From Minicystis rosea (GTDB lineage: Bacteria > Myxococcota_A > Polyangia > Polyangiales > Polyangiaceae), in the NCBI GenBank assembly GCA_001931535.1, contig CP016211.1, forward strand, positions 14,461,501-14,525,500: a DNA stretch of 64,000 nucleotides, written 5' to 3'. Every line of letters begins with the position of its first letter. Position 1 is the stretch's first letter. The position numbers and the translations under genes were made by a program. This document shows, in pieces, positions 1 through 8,119 of this stretch. The notes below the pieces were generated by a model. It had not been told where the DNA came from. It saw nothing but the letters and a program-made list of their open reading frames with translations, and ran no database searches.

Positions 1-1
1 C

Positions 2-259
2 TTGTTCTTCGGCCCCACGTACTCGGCGTCCAAGACGGCGCTCAACGCGATGACGGTCGCGATGGCGATCGAGCTCGAGTCGACGAACATCAAGGTCAAC
101 GCCGTCTCGCCGGGCTACACCAAGACCAACCTCAACGACTACGCGGGCACGGAGACGCTCGAAGAGGGCGCGGCCGAGGCGGTGCGCGTCGCGTTGCTCG
201 GCGCGGACGGACCGACGGGAACCTTCACGCACGCCACGATGGGCAAGATCCCCTGGTAA
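2..259 (+). CDS. Short-chain dehydrogenase/reductase, C-terminal part (5' truncated by window)
   Basis: This is the last 85 codons of an SDR-family oxidoreductase whose start lies before the window. The catalytic Tyr-x-x-x-Lys motif is visible as YSASK, and the following helix ALNAMTVAMAIELE is typical of the SDR active-site helix. INVNAVSPG-type motifs are represented by IKVNAVSPGYTKT, which in the family contacts the NAD(P) cofactor after the catalytic helix. SDRs reduce or oxidise carbonyl or hydroxyl groups with NAD(P)H; the substrate cannot be told from this fragment. The Rossmann-fold cofactor motif is outside the window. Family assignment is secure, specific function is not. Confidence 0.85.
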   Translation: MFFGPTYSASKTALNAMTVAMAIELESTNIKVNAVSPGYTKTNLNDYAGTETLEEGAAEAVRVALLGADGPTGTFTHATMGKIPW

Positions 260-347
260 CCGCGTCCCCGAAGCCACGCGCGCGTCGCCGAGAGGGAGCG
301 CCGGTGGTGCTTCGTTTGCCGTCTCCGCGCACGTGCTCGTTCACGGC

Positions 348-1649
348 TCATGCCTCCGGCAGATCGACGAGCTGATCCCAGTACGTCACCACCCCGTCCT
401 TGTTGGCCACGAAGCGCACGCTCCCGTCCTGGGAGACGACGATGGCCACGGCTTCGGGGAGCCGCTGGCAGAGCCGGTAGGCGGCGCGGTGCCGGGTGCC
501 GACGGTCTCGGTCGTCTCCTCGATCCAGCGCGTGCCCTCCAGGTCCAGGGCCCGGCGCACGCTGGTCACGTCGCCCAGGTCGCCGCCGATCTCGCAGCCG
601 AAGCCGAGCAGCTCGAAGCGCAGCGTCAGCACCACGGCGCCGTCCACGTTGGCCAGCGCGGCGATGAGGCTCGACAGCTCCAGCAGAGCCTCGTCGGCGG
701 CGAACAGCTCCGCCTCGCGGCGCAGGTCGGCGGCCGAGGGAGTCCGCCGTGCCACCGACGCGAGCGCGCGCAGCTTCGCGACGATGAGCGTGCGGTAGCG
801 CCGGCGCGGCTCTTCCTCGCAGAACTGGTACTTGATGCGCAGGAGCGCGTGCCGTCCGGCCGACGCGCCGGCGCCGTTCGACGGGACCAGGAGCAGGATG
901 CCGCCGTGGCGCGTCCGCAGGATGGTCGTCACGAGGCGCTTGAGCATCTGCGGCGCCACGAGCGCGATCACTTCTGCATCGAGCGCCGCCCACGGCGCGG
1001 GGGCGCGGCTGCGCTCGGCGATGTGCAGCGCCGTGAGCTCGGCGCGGAGATCCATGAACGCGTTGGCCAGCCAGCGGGAGCCGAACACGTCCATCGCGGA
1101 GCCGCCGAGCCTCCCGGCGTGCAGCGCGCACAGCGTGGCGCCGCCCCGGGCCACCGCGACGAGCCCCGGCCCCGTCACCCGCACGACGAGCGACGATGGA
1201 GGCAGTCTCGACGACGCCGGCCGCCCTCCCTGTGCCGCGTGCAGCCACTGCGGCCCGGAGTAGACGATGCCCCAGATCTCGAACTCGCCTTGCCCGTCGG
1301 CGCGCACGCCGATGAGCGCGCGGTGGTAGCTCACGGCGGGCGACAGGCGCCGCAGCTCCGCCGTGCCGAGCCGGCGGCTCTGCGTGAAGAGCAGCCGGTG
1401 CAGCCCCAACGGCGGGCCGGCCTCCGCCGGAAAGGCCGTCGGCTCGGCGAGGATGAGACGGAAGGTCACGGGCCGTTCCTCCTCGCGCAGCAAGCTCGCC
1501 TGGTACACGACGGAGAACAGCAGCTCGAGCGCCTCCCGATCGGGCAGCCCCCCGGCCGGCGGATCGACCACGTCCGACGGCGTGTCACTCACCGCGTTCC
1601 ACCGCTCGTGGACGCGGGCGGCGAGCTGGGCTGGGTAGTCGTGCTTCAC
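348..1649 (-). CDS. Diadenylate cyclase (DisA_N/DAC domain) with large N-terminal sensor-like region
   Basis: The 433-residue product ends in a diadenylate cyclase domain, which makes c-di-AMP from two ATP. The two signature motifs of DAC domains are present: Asp-Gly-Ala at residues 336-338 (VDGAVVLT) and the RHR triplet at 386-388 (VGTRHRAAYR), followed by the usual AIVVSQDGSVRFV strand. About 300 residues precede the catalytic part. They have no transmembrane segment and no domain I can name with certainty; DAC-associated sensor domains of this size (the DACNV-type group) are a likely match. It is divergently arranged with the histidine kinase that starts 78 bases away, so the two may share a control region. 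The start chosen is the first ATG of the open frame. The cyclase call is strong; the input signal is unknown. Confidence 0.85.
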   Translation of the reverse strand: MKHDYPAQLAARVHERWNAVSDTPSDVVDPPAGGLPDREALELLFSVVYQASLLREEERPVTFRLILAEPTAFPAEAGPPLGLHRLLFTQSRRLGTAELRRLSPAVSYHRALIGVRADGQGEFEIWGIVYSGPQWLHAAQGGRPASSRLPPSSLVVRVTGPGLVAVARGGATLCALHAGRLGGSAMDVFGSRWLANAFMDLRAELTALHIAERSRAPAPWAALDAEVIALVAPQMLKRLVTTILRTRHGGILLLVPSNGAGASAGRHALLRIKYQFCEEEPRRRYRTLIVAKLRALASVARRTPSAADLRREAELFAADEALLELSSLIAALANVDGAVVLTLRFELLGFGCEIGGDLGDVTSVRRALDLEGTRWIEETTETVGTRHRAAYRLCQRLPEAVAIVVSQDGSVRFVANKDGVVTYWDQLVDLPEA

Positions 1650-1727
1650 CGGCGATCTCCGTGGGACCGACCCGGTGGATGTAGTGCCGACCCGGTGGCA
1701 GCGCAGCCGCTGCGCTATGCTTGGGAC

Positions 1728-3377
1728 ATGGGGGAAATACCAACGGTCGAGCAGAGTCTAGCTGCGCATCAGACCGACATCCTCGACGCTTGGGCCGTAG
1801 AGGCGCAGCGGGCGGCCTCGGCCCGCGGGCTGTCGCGGCCGGCGCTGATGAACGTCATGCCCAAATTCGTGGCGGCCATCGTCCGCCCGGGAGACGAGGC
1901 CGCGCGCCGCCACGAGCAGGCGGAGCTCGTCCAGTCCCACCTCTCCTCGCGCCTGCGTGCCGGCTTCGAGCTCGACGAGATGCTCGAAGAGATCGCCATC
2001 CTCGAGCGCGTGATCCTCCGCGCCTGGTCGACCGCGCCCGCGGAGAGCCGGCTGGACGTCGGGGGGCTCGATCGCCTCGTCGCCGATCTCCACGCTGCCG
2101 GCATCACCATCACGCGCGCGTTTGCCGAGTACCTGCAGGAGGACGAGCAAACGGAGAAGCGCTACCTTCGGGTGCTCTACGAGTCCTTCAACGAGCCGCT
2201 CGACGGTCTGCTCCCGCTCGGCCCCGAGCGCCTGCATCGGGCCCTGGCGATCGTCATGGAAGCGACGGGCGCCGACACGGCGGCGCTCCTGCTCCACGAC
2301 GCGAAGACCGGGGAGCTCGTGATGAGCGCCTCCGTGGGCGCGGTCGAGGAGCCGTTCGCGCGCTACGCGCGGCGGGTCGACGAGTCGTCCTTCGTGGGCA
2401 CCATCGCCTCGCGTGCGGAGCCCACGGCGATGCGCGACGTGGAGACGAGCGCGCTCGAGGTGCCCGACGAGCTGCGGCACAGCGGCATCCACGCGGTGCT
2501 GGGCATCCGCTTACCTCAGCAGCGGATGCTGCTCGGCGTGATCTACGTCGGCATGCGCGCGACACGCACGTTCAGCGCGCGCGAGATCCGGCGGATCGAG
2601 GCGATCGGCGAGGGTCTCGCGCTCCACCTCGACAACGCCCGGCTCTATGCCGAGGTGCTCGAGCGGATCGAGGCGCTGCGCGCCGAGCGGGCGCTCCGTT
2701 CGCAGTTCGTCGCGGTCCTGGCGCACGATCTCCGCGGCCCACTCGCGGCGGCGCGGATGGCCGCCATGCTGCTCGACGATCCCAAGGCCGCGGGCTCGCC
2801 GGACCAGAAGAAGCGCGTCGCCATCGTCCTGCGCAACCTGGATCGGGCCGACCGCATGGTGGCCGACCTGCTCGATGTCGAGCAGATCCACGCCGGAAAG
2901 CGGCTGCCGCTGGCGCTCGCAGAGCACGACCTCGGGGCGATCGCCCGCGACGTGGCGAACGAGCTCTCGGCGGATCACCCCGGCCGCGTCGTCACCCGCG
3001 TGGACGAGGAGGTGCGCGGCGTGTGGGACGGCGCGGTGCTGCGGCGCGCGATCTGGAACCTGGTCGCGAACGCGCTCAAGTACGGGGCGACCGACGTGCC
3101 CGTCGACGTCTGCGTGGCGTACCGGAACGACGGCGTCGAGGTGGCCGTGCACAACGAGGGCACGCCCATCCCGGAAGACAAGCAGGCCACGTTGTTCGAG
3201 CCGTTCACGCGCGCTGCGAGCGCCGGCACCGCCGGCTGGGGCCTCGGGCTGACCCTGGTGCGCGGCGCCGCGGAGTCCCACGGCGGGAGCATCGGGCTCG
3301 ACAGCGCGCCCGGCCGCGGAACGACGTTCACGCTCCGGCTGCCGCGCGCCGCGGGGCCGGCGCTGCGAGCGGCGTGA
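1728..3377 (+). CDS. Sensor histidine kinase with RsbR-like N-terminal helical domain and GAF domain
   Basis: This 549-residue soluble kinase has no membrane segment. Residues 1-145 are all-helical and resemble the RsbRD-type N-terminal domain. Residues 165-305 form a GAF domain (EATGADTAALLLHD to LDNARLY). The HisKA helix carries the phospho-acceptor His333 in LAHDLRGPLA. The ATPase core shows the N box around Asn448 (WNLVANALKYG), the G1-type EGTPIPEDKQATLFEPF stretch and the G2 box GWGLGLTL. The frame stays open far upstream because of GC-rich composition, but the conserved part begins at the ATG at 1728, which I take as the start. It diverges from the diadenylate cyclase gene. No response regulator is adjacent, so it is an orphan kinase, probably sensing a cytoplasmic signal. 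Confidence 0.88.
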   Translation: MGEIPTVEQSLAAHQTDILDAWAVEAQRAASARGLSRPALMNVMPKFVAAIVRPGDEAARRHEQAELVQSHLSSRLRAGFELDEMLEEIAILERVILRAWSTAPAESRLDVGGLDRLVADLHAAGITITRAFAEYLQEDEQTEKRYLRVLYESFNEPLDGLLPLGPERLHRALAIVMEATGADTAALLLHDAKTGELVMSASVGAVEEPFARYARRVDESSFVGTIASRAEPTAMRDVETSALEVPDELRHSGIHAVLGIRLPQQRMLLGVIYVGMRATRTFSAREIRRIEAIGEGLALHLDNARLYAEVLERIEALRAERALRSQFVAVLAHDLRGPLAAARMAAMLLDDPKAAGSPDQKKRVAIVLRNLDRADRMVADLLDVEQIHAGKRLPLALAEHDLGAIARDVANELSADHPGRVVTRVDEEVRGVWDGAVLRRAIWNLVANALKYGATDVPVDVCVAYRNDGVEVAVHNEGTPIPEDKQATLFEPFTRAASAGTAGWGLGLTLVRGAAESHGGSIGLDSAPGRGTTFTLRLPRAAGPALRAA

Positions 3378-3613
3378 CGAAGCGAGGCCCGACGCGTGGC
3401 GGGGGGCGCTCCTTCCGCTTCTCCTGCCTGTCCTCGACGACCCACACGAGCGCAGGGCTCGGCCCCGCGCTGCTCATGCACACCCATCCACGTCGAGGTG
3501 CTGCGCAGGCTCCGTCGGGCGATCGCCGTCGATGCGCGCCCCATGGCGGGCGGAGAGCCGACGCTCATCCAACGCCACTTGCGCTGATCGCATCGCGCCC
3601 GATGAAACCATGC

Positions 3614-4444
3614 ATGGGCATTCCTACGAGCAGCGCGCGGGCGTCCTTTGCGAGCACAGCGGCGCCCGAGCGCTCCCTCATAGGCGCTTTCCTCGCCGCT
3701 GCTCCCCCGCTCACGAACGTGCAGCGCCAAGCCTTCCGCAAGCAGTTCACGCGCGCGCACTGCAGCGCGGCCGGCGCCTCCGCCGAGGGGGCCGCCGTCC
3801 TCGCCGAGGCGCTCGGCTGGCTCCCGCTCATCGAGGACGCGCTCGCGCGCTACCCCCGGCTCGTCCGCCGCTACGGTCGCACCCGCTTCGCCTGGATGCT
3901 CGAGTGTGTCTGGGATCTCTGGGAGGCGAAGGAGAGACAGGAGGCGCCCAGCGAAGGCATGGGCACGCCGAGCCGGCGATCGGCGCGCGCGAGGGACGCG
4001 GCGATGTGCGCGCGCGACGATCTGATCCTCGCGATCAGCGTGCTCGCCGAGGGTGACAAGGCCGAACACGCCCGACTCGCCCCCGCGCTGGGCGACGCCG
4101 AATCGCCGGAGGCCCTGGCCGCGTCGCTGCACGTGCTCGCCCGGCTCGCCGGCGACTGGCTCGAACGCGAAGACCATGCGGCGCGGGCGCTGGTGGCCTC
4201 GATCGATCTCACCGTCGCCGACGTCGAGGTGGCCCTCGCCGCGGCGCACGCGGTGATCAGCGGCAATGGCGTGCCCGAGGCCCACGACGAAGGGCAGGAT
4301 CCACCTGCCGTCCACCTCGCGACGGGCCGTGTGCTCCTGGAGATGGGCCTGGCGCGCCACGTCTTCGAGCGCGCGCACCAGTGGGATGAACGGGTACCGC
4401 AGCTCGTACCCGGCCCAGCAAGCCTCGTGGTGCTCGCGGCTTGA
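3614..4444 (+). CDS. Hypothetical helical protein
   Basis: The predicted 276-residue protein is rich in Ala, Leu and Arg and almost entirely helical by composition, with no signal peptide, no membrane segment and no recognisable catalytic motif. Codon use is strongly GC3-biased across the whole frame, which supports it as a real gene. An earlier in-frame ATG at 3602 is also possible; I chose 3614 because the residues after it (MGIPTSSARASFAST) look like the start of the structured part, but no good ribosome site precedes either. It lies 236 bases after the histidine kinase in the same direction, which is too far to assume an operon. Function unknown. Confidence 0.6.
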   Translation: MGIPTSSARASFASTAAPERSLIGAFLAAAPPLTNVQRQAFRKQFTRAHCSAAGASAEGAAVLAEALGWLPLIEDALARYPRLVRRYGRTRFAWMLECVWDLWEAKERQEAPSEGMGTPSRRSARARDAAMCARDDLILAISVLAEGDKAEHARLAPALGDAESPEALAASLHVLARLAGDWLEREDHAARALVASIDLTVADVEVALAAAHAVISGNGVPEAHDEGQDPPAVHLATGRVLLEMGLARHVFERAHQWDERVPQLVPGPASLVVLAA

Positions 4445-4526
4445 GGACGGTGCGATCGATCGAAGGTTGCGGTGGTGCGTCGGTGGCGCTCGCGAAGGGA
4501 TCGAGGGCGCTTGGGATCGAGCGCGA

Positions 4527-5210
4527 TCAGGCCGGCGTGGGGCCTTGGGGATTCTCGGGCTCTTCTTCTTCGCCGAGGTCCTTTTCGATGTCGCTCTCCA
4601 CCTCGTCGAAGAGGAGCTCGATGATGTTCTTGTCATCGAGGAAGAGCGCTTTGACGCCGAGCGATACCTCGGTGTAGCCCTTCACGAACGCAAGCTTCGC
4701 GAGGTTCCGCGCCGCCCGCAGGTTGCGCGCGTTCTGCCACGCATCCGCCCGGCTCTTGAGCGCGACCTCGTAGGAGGTGCGGAGTCCCTTCACGACCGCT
4801 TCCTCCTGGGCCGCGGCCGGCCAGGTGGCGGCGAGCGCGCGGAGGGTGCCCTCGATGTCGATCAAGACATCGACCTGCTTCTGCCCAAACGGCCTGATGA
4901 GCGGCGACTGCCCCTCCGGCGCAATGGCCTTGAAGAGCGGCCCACCCGCTTTGCCATCGGTCAGCGCGGCACGGCGAAGGAGCTGTTTGATCTCCGTATC
5001 GCTGAAGTAATCGGCAAACTTCACGTCGACGCGGGTCTGGACGATGGTGAGGAGCGACGCCTCGTAAGCTTGGTTGGTCTTGTCGAGGGTGGATGTGATC
5101 TCACCCATCTTCTTTTGGTAGCCGGTTAGAGAGGGGTTCTGCGGGAACTTCCCCATGGCCCGCTCCGCATACAGCCCAAGGTCGATGCAGCGCGGGATTG
5201 GGGTCTTCAT
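4527..5210 (-). CDS. Hypothetical protein with acidic C-terminal tail
   Basis: The product of 227 residues begins MKTPIPRCIDLGLYAERAMG and is mainly helical with many Lys, Arg and Gln residues. The last 25 residues are strongly acidic (DIEKDLGEEEEPENPQGP). There is no signal peptide or membrane segment, so it is probably cytoplasmic. The regular amphipathic pattern around KALFLDDKNIIELLFDEVE is what one would expect of a helical bundle. A second ATG five codons upstream (MQNAS) could be the real start. It converges with the preceding hypothetical gene. I do not recognise the family. Confidence 0.6.
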   Translation of the reverse strand: MKTPIPRCIDLGLYAERAMGKFPQNPSLTGYQKKMGEITSTLDKTNQAYEASLLTIVQTRVDVKFADYFSDTEIKQLLRRAALTDGKAGGPLFKAIAPEGQSPLIRPFGQKQVDVLIDIEGTLRALAATWPAAAQEEAVVKGLRTSYEVALKSRADAWQNARNLRAARNLAKLAFVKGYTEVSLGVKALFLDDKNIIELLFDEVESDIEKDLGEEEEPENPQGPTPA

Positions 5211-5340
5211 GGATGCGTTTTGCATGCATGAAGGGTTCGAGGCGGGATGAAGCGGGTCAAGGAGAAATGTGAAGGTGGGGCACGAAGTCGGCCGTCTTCG
5301 TGGACCGCGCCCGTGCGCGGACGCCCGGGACCTTCGGCGC

Positions 5341-5898
5341 TCACAGATCCGCGAAGGTGCCGTCGCAGCAACGGCCATCCGCCGTCTCCGTGTCGGTGCA
5401 GGTGCCGGCCGTGGACCCGTTCGCGATGCAGGTGCACGACCAGCTCCCCGTCGAGCCGGTGCAGGTGGTCTCGTAGACGTTCGCACCGCAGGTCTTCGTG
5501 CAGTGCTCGTTCTCGGAGGTGCCCTTGCAGTCACTCGTGGAGCAGCCGCCGGGCGGGTATACACACGCCTCGCGTTGCGCCAGCTCCTCCTCGCAGCCCG
5601 CCGTGCCGCAGAGCTGTTCCGCGGAGGCGTTCGCCAAGCACTCGAGCACGGCGATCGAAGCGGGGGCGCACTTCCCCGCGTAGCCGACCAGCGTGGTGCA
5701 GCTCTTGGAGCAAAGCTCCTGGTTCGGGAACGGGCACCCGGCGGCGGCGACCGCCGCGCAGTGCATCGCGCAGAGCGTGGGGACGTCGACTTCCTGGTCG
5801 CTCGACGCGCCCTCGATGACCACCTTGCCGCCGCACGCCGCGGCCATCGGGACGAGCGCGAGGACGGCGAGGAGAGAGGCATGGAACGGCAGCTTCAT
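5341..5898 (-). CDS. Cysteine-rich lipoprotein
   Basis: The 185-residue protein has a short signal peptide ending in the lipobox-like PMAAAC, so it is probably anchored in a membrane by a lipidated cysteine near residue 22. The mature part contains about 20 cysteines in short spaced groups (CAMHC, CSKSC, CSTSDC, CTKTC, CTCIA, CC), a pattern that fits a disulfide-stabilised extracytoplasmic domain. Similar Cys-rich small lipoproteins are frequent in myxobacteria. There is no enzymatic motif. The gene diverges from the pilin-like lipoprotein gene at 6073, leaving about 170 bases for promoters. The role is unknown; surface or periplasmic adhesion or binding is only a guess. Confidence 0.7.
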   Translation of the reverse strand: MKLPFHASLLAVLALVPMAAACGGKVVIEGASSDQEVDVPTLCAMHCAAVAAAGCPFPNQELCSKSCTTLVGYAGKCAPASIAVLECLANASAEQLCGTAGCEEELAQREACVYPPGGCSTSDCKGTSENEHCTKTCGANVYETTCTGSTGSWSCTCIANGSTAGTCTDTETADGRCCDGTFADL

Positions 5899-6072
5899 GA
5901 GAGGACCTTTCTCCGGTTCCCACCGCTGCGCAAGATCTCTGCTCGCCGTGGCGAGTGCCCAAAACCGTCACCGCCGAACGCGAGCGATGACCATTTCGGG
6001 CAACGCGAGCACGCGCGCGTCGGCCAGGACCGATCCTCGTCGGAGGCATGTACGGTGCAGGAAGCGCACCGC

Positions 6073-6759
6073 ATGAGACAGGCTTGGGATGTTTGGTCGT
6101 TGACCCTCTGGCTCCTCTTCGCGCTGGGTTGCCAAGGCTCCGTGATATCGCCGGCCGGCGGCAGCGGCGGTGACAGCGCCACCGGCAGCAGCTCCAGCGG
6201 CGGCGGCGGTGGCAACGGTGGCAGCGCCGGTGTTGGCGGAAAGGATGCGGGGGGCCCGATGTGTCAGGACGAGCTTCTCGCCGACGGCACCATCGGCACC
6301 GAGAGCTGCAATTGCCCCTGTGGCATGGAGGCGCCGGCAAACCTCATGTTGATCGCGCAGGCCGCCATCACGGCGTTTCAGAGCAAAGGCGCGCTGTGCG
6401 AGAGCTCCAAGCCAGTACCGTTTCTGCCCCCTGCGGGCACGTGCTTCCAGCCCAACCACCAGTTCCAGCTCGACCAGGACTTCTTCTCGGGCTCTCCCGT
6501 GAGCGGCTTTGCCTGCTTGGGTGTCGGTCCGGCGCTCACGAAGCCCATCCGTTGTCAGTATCAGTATCACGCCGGCTCGGGATATCTCGCACCGGCGCTC
6601 GGCGGGCCGGATCCCGGACCGATGGGCTTCGAGGTCACCGCCCGGGGGGATGTGGACGATGACGGTGTCTTCAGCACGTTCTCCATCGCGGGCACGCTCG
6701 ACCCGATGAGTGGACAGTTCTCGCTGTCACCCGTGTTTCAGCACGATCCACAAGAGTGA
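6073..6759 (+). CDS. Lipoprotein with pilin-like globular domain
   Basis: The 228-residue protein starts at an ATG preceded by AGGAAG. It has a hydrophobic signal segment ending in FALGC, a lipobox. A Gly/Ser-rich spacer follows (residues 25-58). The C-terminal half has features seen in the globular part of myxobacterial type IV pilin-like proteins: a helix AAITAFQSKGALCESS, paired cysteines (PAGTCFQPN, GFACLG), and a final Asp-rich motif FEVTARGDVDDDGVFSTFS that precedes the last strand. The type III pilin signal (G/A-F-T-L-x-E) is absent, because the N terminus is a lipoprotein signal instead. This looks like a pilin head moved onto a lipid anchor. Function is not known. Confidence 0.65.
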   Translation: MRQAWDVWSLTLWLLFALGCQGSVISPAGGSGGDSATGSSSSGGGGGNGGSAGVGGKDAGGPMCQDELLADGTIGTESCNCPCGMEAPANLMLIAQAAITAFQSKGALCESSKPVPFLPPAGTCFQPNHQFQLDQDFFSGSPVSGFACLGVGPALTKPIRCQYQYHAGSGYLAPALGGPDPGPMGFEVTARGDVDDDGVFSTFSIAGTLDPMSGQFSLSPVFQHDPQE

Positions 6760-6777
6760 GCCCCGCTCGCCGCGGCA

Positions 6778-8037
6778 TCACGGAGCGGGCGTGGCGCTGG
6801 ACGCCATCAGCTCGGCGGGCTTCTGCGGCGCCGGCAACGAAAGCGGCGCGCGCAACAAGCCTTGGACGGTGCCCGTCATGCTCTGGACCATGAGCCGCTG
6901 CACGGGCGGGATCCGCCCTGCGAGCGGCATGAACCAGTCCCGCAGGAGCCCGAGCGCACCGAAGCTCGATTGAAACAGCGGCGTCAGCCACCGCGATGCG
7001 AGCTGGTAGAACCCGAGGTGCGGGCGCCTTCGCTGCGAGTAGATCGGGAGCGCTTCGCGCACGGAGGGGGACGCGCGCAGGCAGTCGGCGAGGATCATCG
7101 CGTCGACCAGCGCGAGGTTCGCGCCTTGACCGAGCTGCGGGCTGGTGGCGTGCGCGGCGTCGCCGATGTGCACGAGGGCTTCGGCGTCCCAGCGGCGCAT
7201 CACCACGTCGTGGTAGGCGGCGAACAGGACCTGATCCGGTCGCTCGATCTGCGCGAGCACCGGCGCGGCGCGCGGCGCGAGCGTCGCGACTTCTTCCTTC
7301 CAGGTGTCGAAGCCCTCGTGCCAGCGCGCGAAGCTCGCCACCGGCAGGCTGTAGAACAAGCTCACGAGCGGTGTGCGCGCGTCGCCGGGGCCGAGGCCCG
7401 TGGGCAGGAGGCCGACCATGCGTTGCGTCGAGCGCACGACTTGGCGCAACGTGGAGCTTCCCTCCGCGTCGCGACCCACGAACCACAGCGCGCCCCACGG
7501 GTAGTGCGCGACGCGCTTCTGCGGCCCGTCCTCCGCGGCGAGGTGCGAGCGCGCGCCGTCGGCGATGACCACGAGATCGTAGGGGCCGCGCGTCTCTCCG
7601 TGCGCGTCGGTCAGGGTGCGTTTGCCGCTCTGGGCCGGGCTGATGGACTCGATGGCCACGCCGAGCTCGAGACGCACGGGCTCGCGGCGGACGGCGCCGA
7701 AGAGCGTCTCGAAGAGCACGCCGCGGTGCAGGCCGATGCCGATCACGTCCGGGCCCATGTCGGCGTAGGAGAGGTCGAAGAGGACGCGGCCGCGCGTCGT
7801 CTCGGCGCGCAGGCTCTCCACGCGGGCGCCCCGCGCGAGCACGTGATCGAGCAGACCGAGCCGAGCCAGGACGTACTGCCCGGTGGGCTGGAGCATGATG
7901 CCGGCCCCCACGGCGGAAGGCTCGGGGACGCGCTCGAAGAGCGTGACGCGATGGCCTTCCCGGGCGAGGAAGAGCGCCGCCGCGCCGCCCGCGGTGCCGA
8001 GCCCTATCACCGCGATGTCGAGCGAATCAGCGCGCAC
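6778..8037 (-). CDS. FAD-dependent monooxygenase (UbiH/PHBH-like family)
   Basis: This 419-residue enzyme belongs to the flavoprotein aromatic hydroxylase group, which uses NAD(P)H and O2 to hydroxylate aromatic or related substrates. The N terminus has the dinucleotide-binding fold IAVIGLGTAGGAAALFLAR followed by the acidic residue of VTLFERVPEP. The second FAD motif, GDAAHATSPQLGQGANLAL, is complete. The middle contains the DLVVIADGARS variant of the conserved DG motif. There is no membrane segment. The gene stands alone on the minus strand, 18 bases from the convergent pilin-like lipoprotein gene, and 82 bases downstream of the phosphoesterase gene, which could be co-transcribed. Substrate cannot be predicted. 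Confidence 0.88.
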   Translation of the reverse strand: MRADSLDIAVIGLGTAGGAAALFLAREGHRVTLFERVPEPSAVGAGIMLQPTGQYVLARLGLLDHVLARGARVESLRAETTRGRVLFDLSYADMGPDVIGIGLHRGVLFETLFGAVRREPVRLELGVAIESISPAQSGKRTLTDAHGETRGPYDLVVIADGARSHLAAEDGPQKRVAHYPWGALWFVGRDAEGSSTLRQVVRSTQRMVGLLPTGLGPGDARTPLVSLFYSLPVASFARWHEGFDTWKEEVATLAPRAAPVLAQIERPDQVLFAAYHDVVMRRWDAEALVHIGDAAHATSPQLGQGANLALVDAMILADCLRASPSVREALPIYSQRRRPHLGFYQLASRWLTPLFQSSFGALGLLRDWFMPLAGRIPPVQRLMVQSMTGTVQGLLRAPLSLPAPQKPAELMASSATPAP

Positions 8038-8119
8038 GACGCCATTTCGCCGGAGCCCGGCGGAGGTGTCGAGCGGATTGCGGTCGAGGGACGAAAAGGA
8101 GGTCGAGCGCCTGCGCGCT

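Noticed and set aside
333..1727. Upstream extension of the histidine kinase frame (over 460 codons)
   Set aside because: The segment is the antisense shadow of the diadenylate cyclase gene, with Arg/Ala/His-rich noise and no domain. The kinase begins at 1728.
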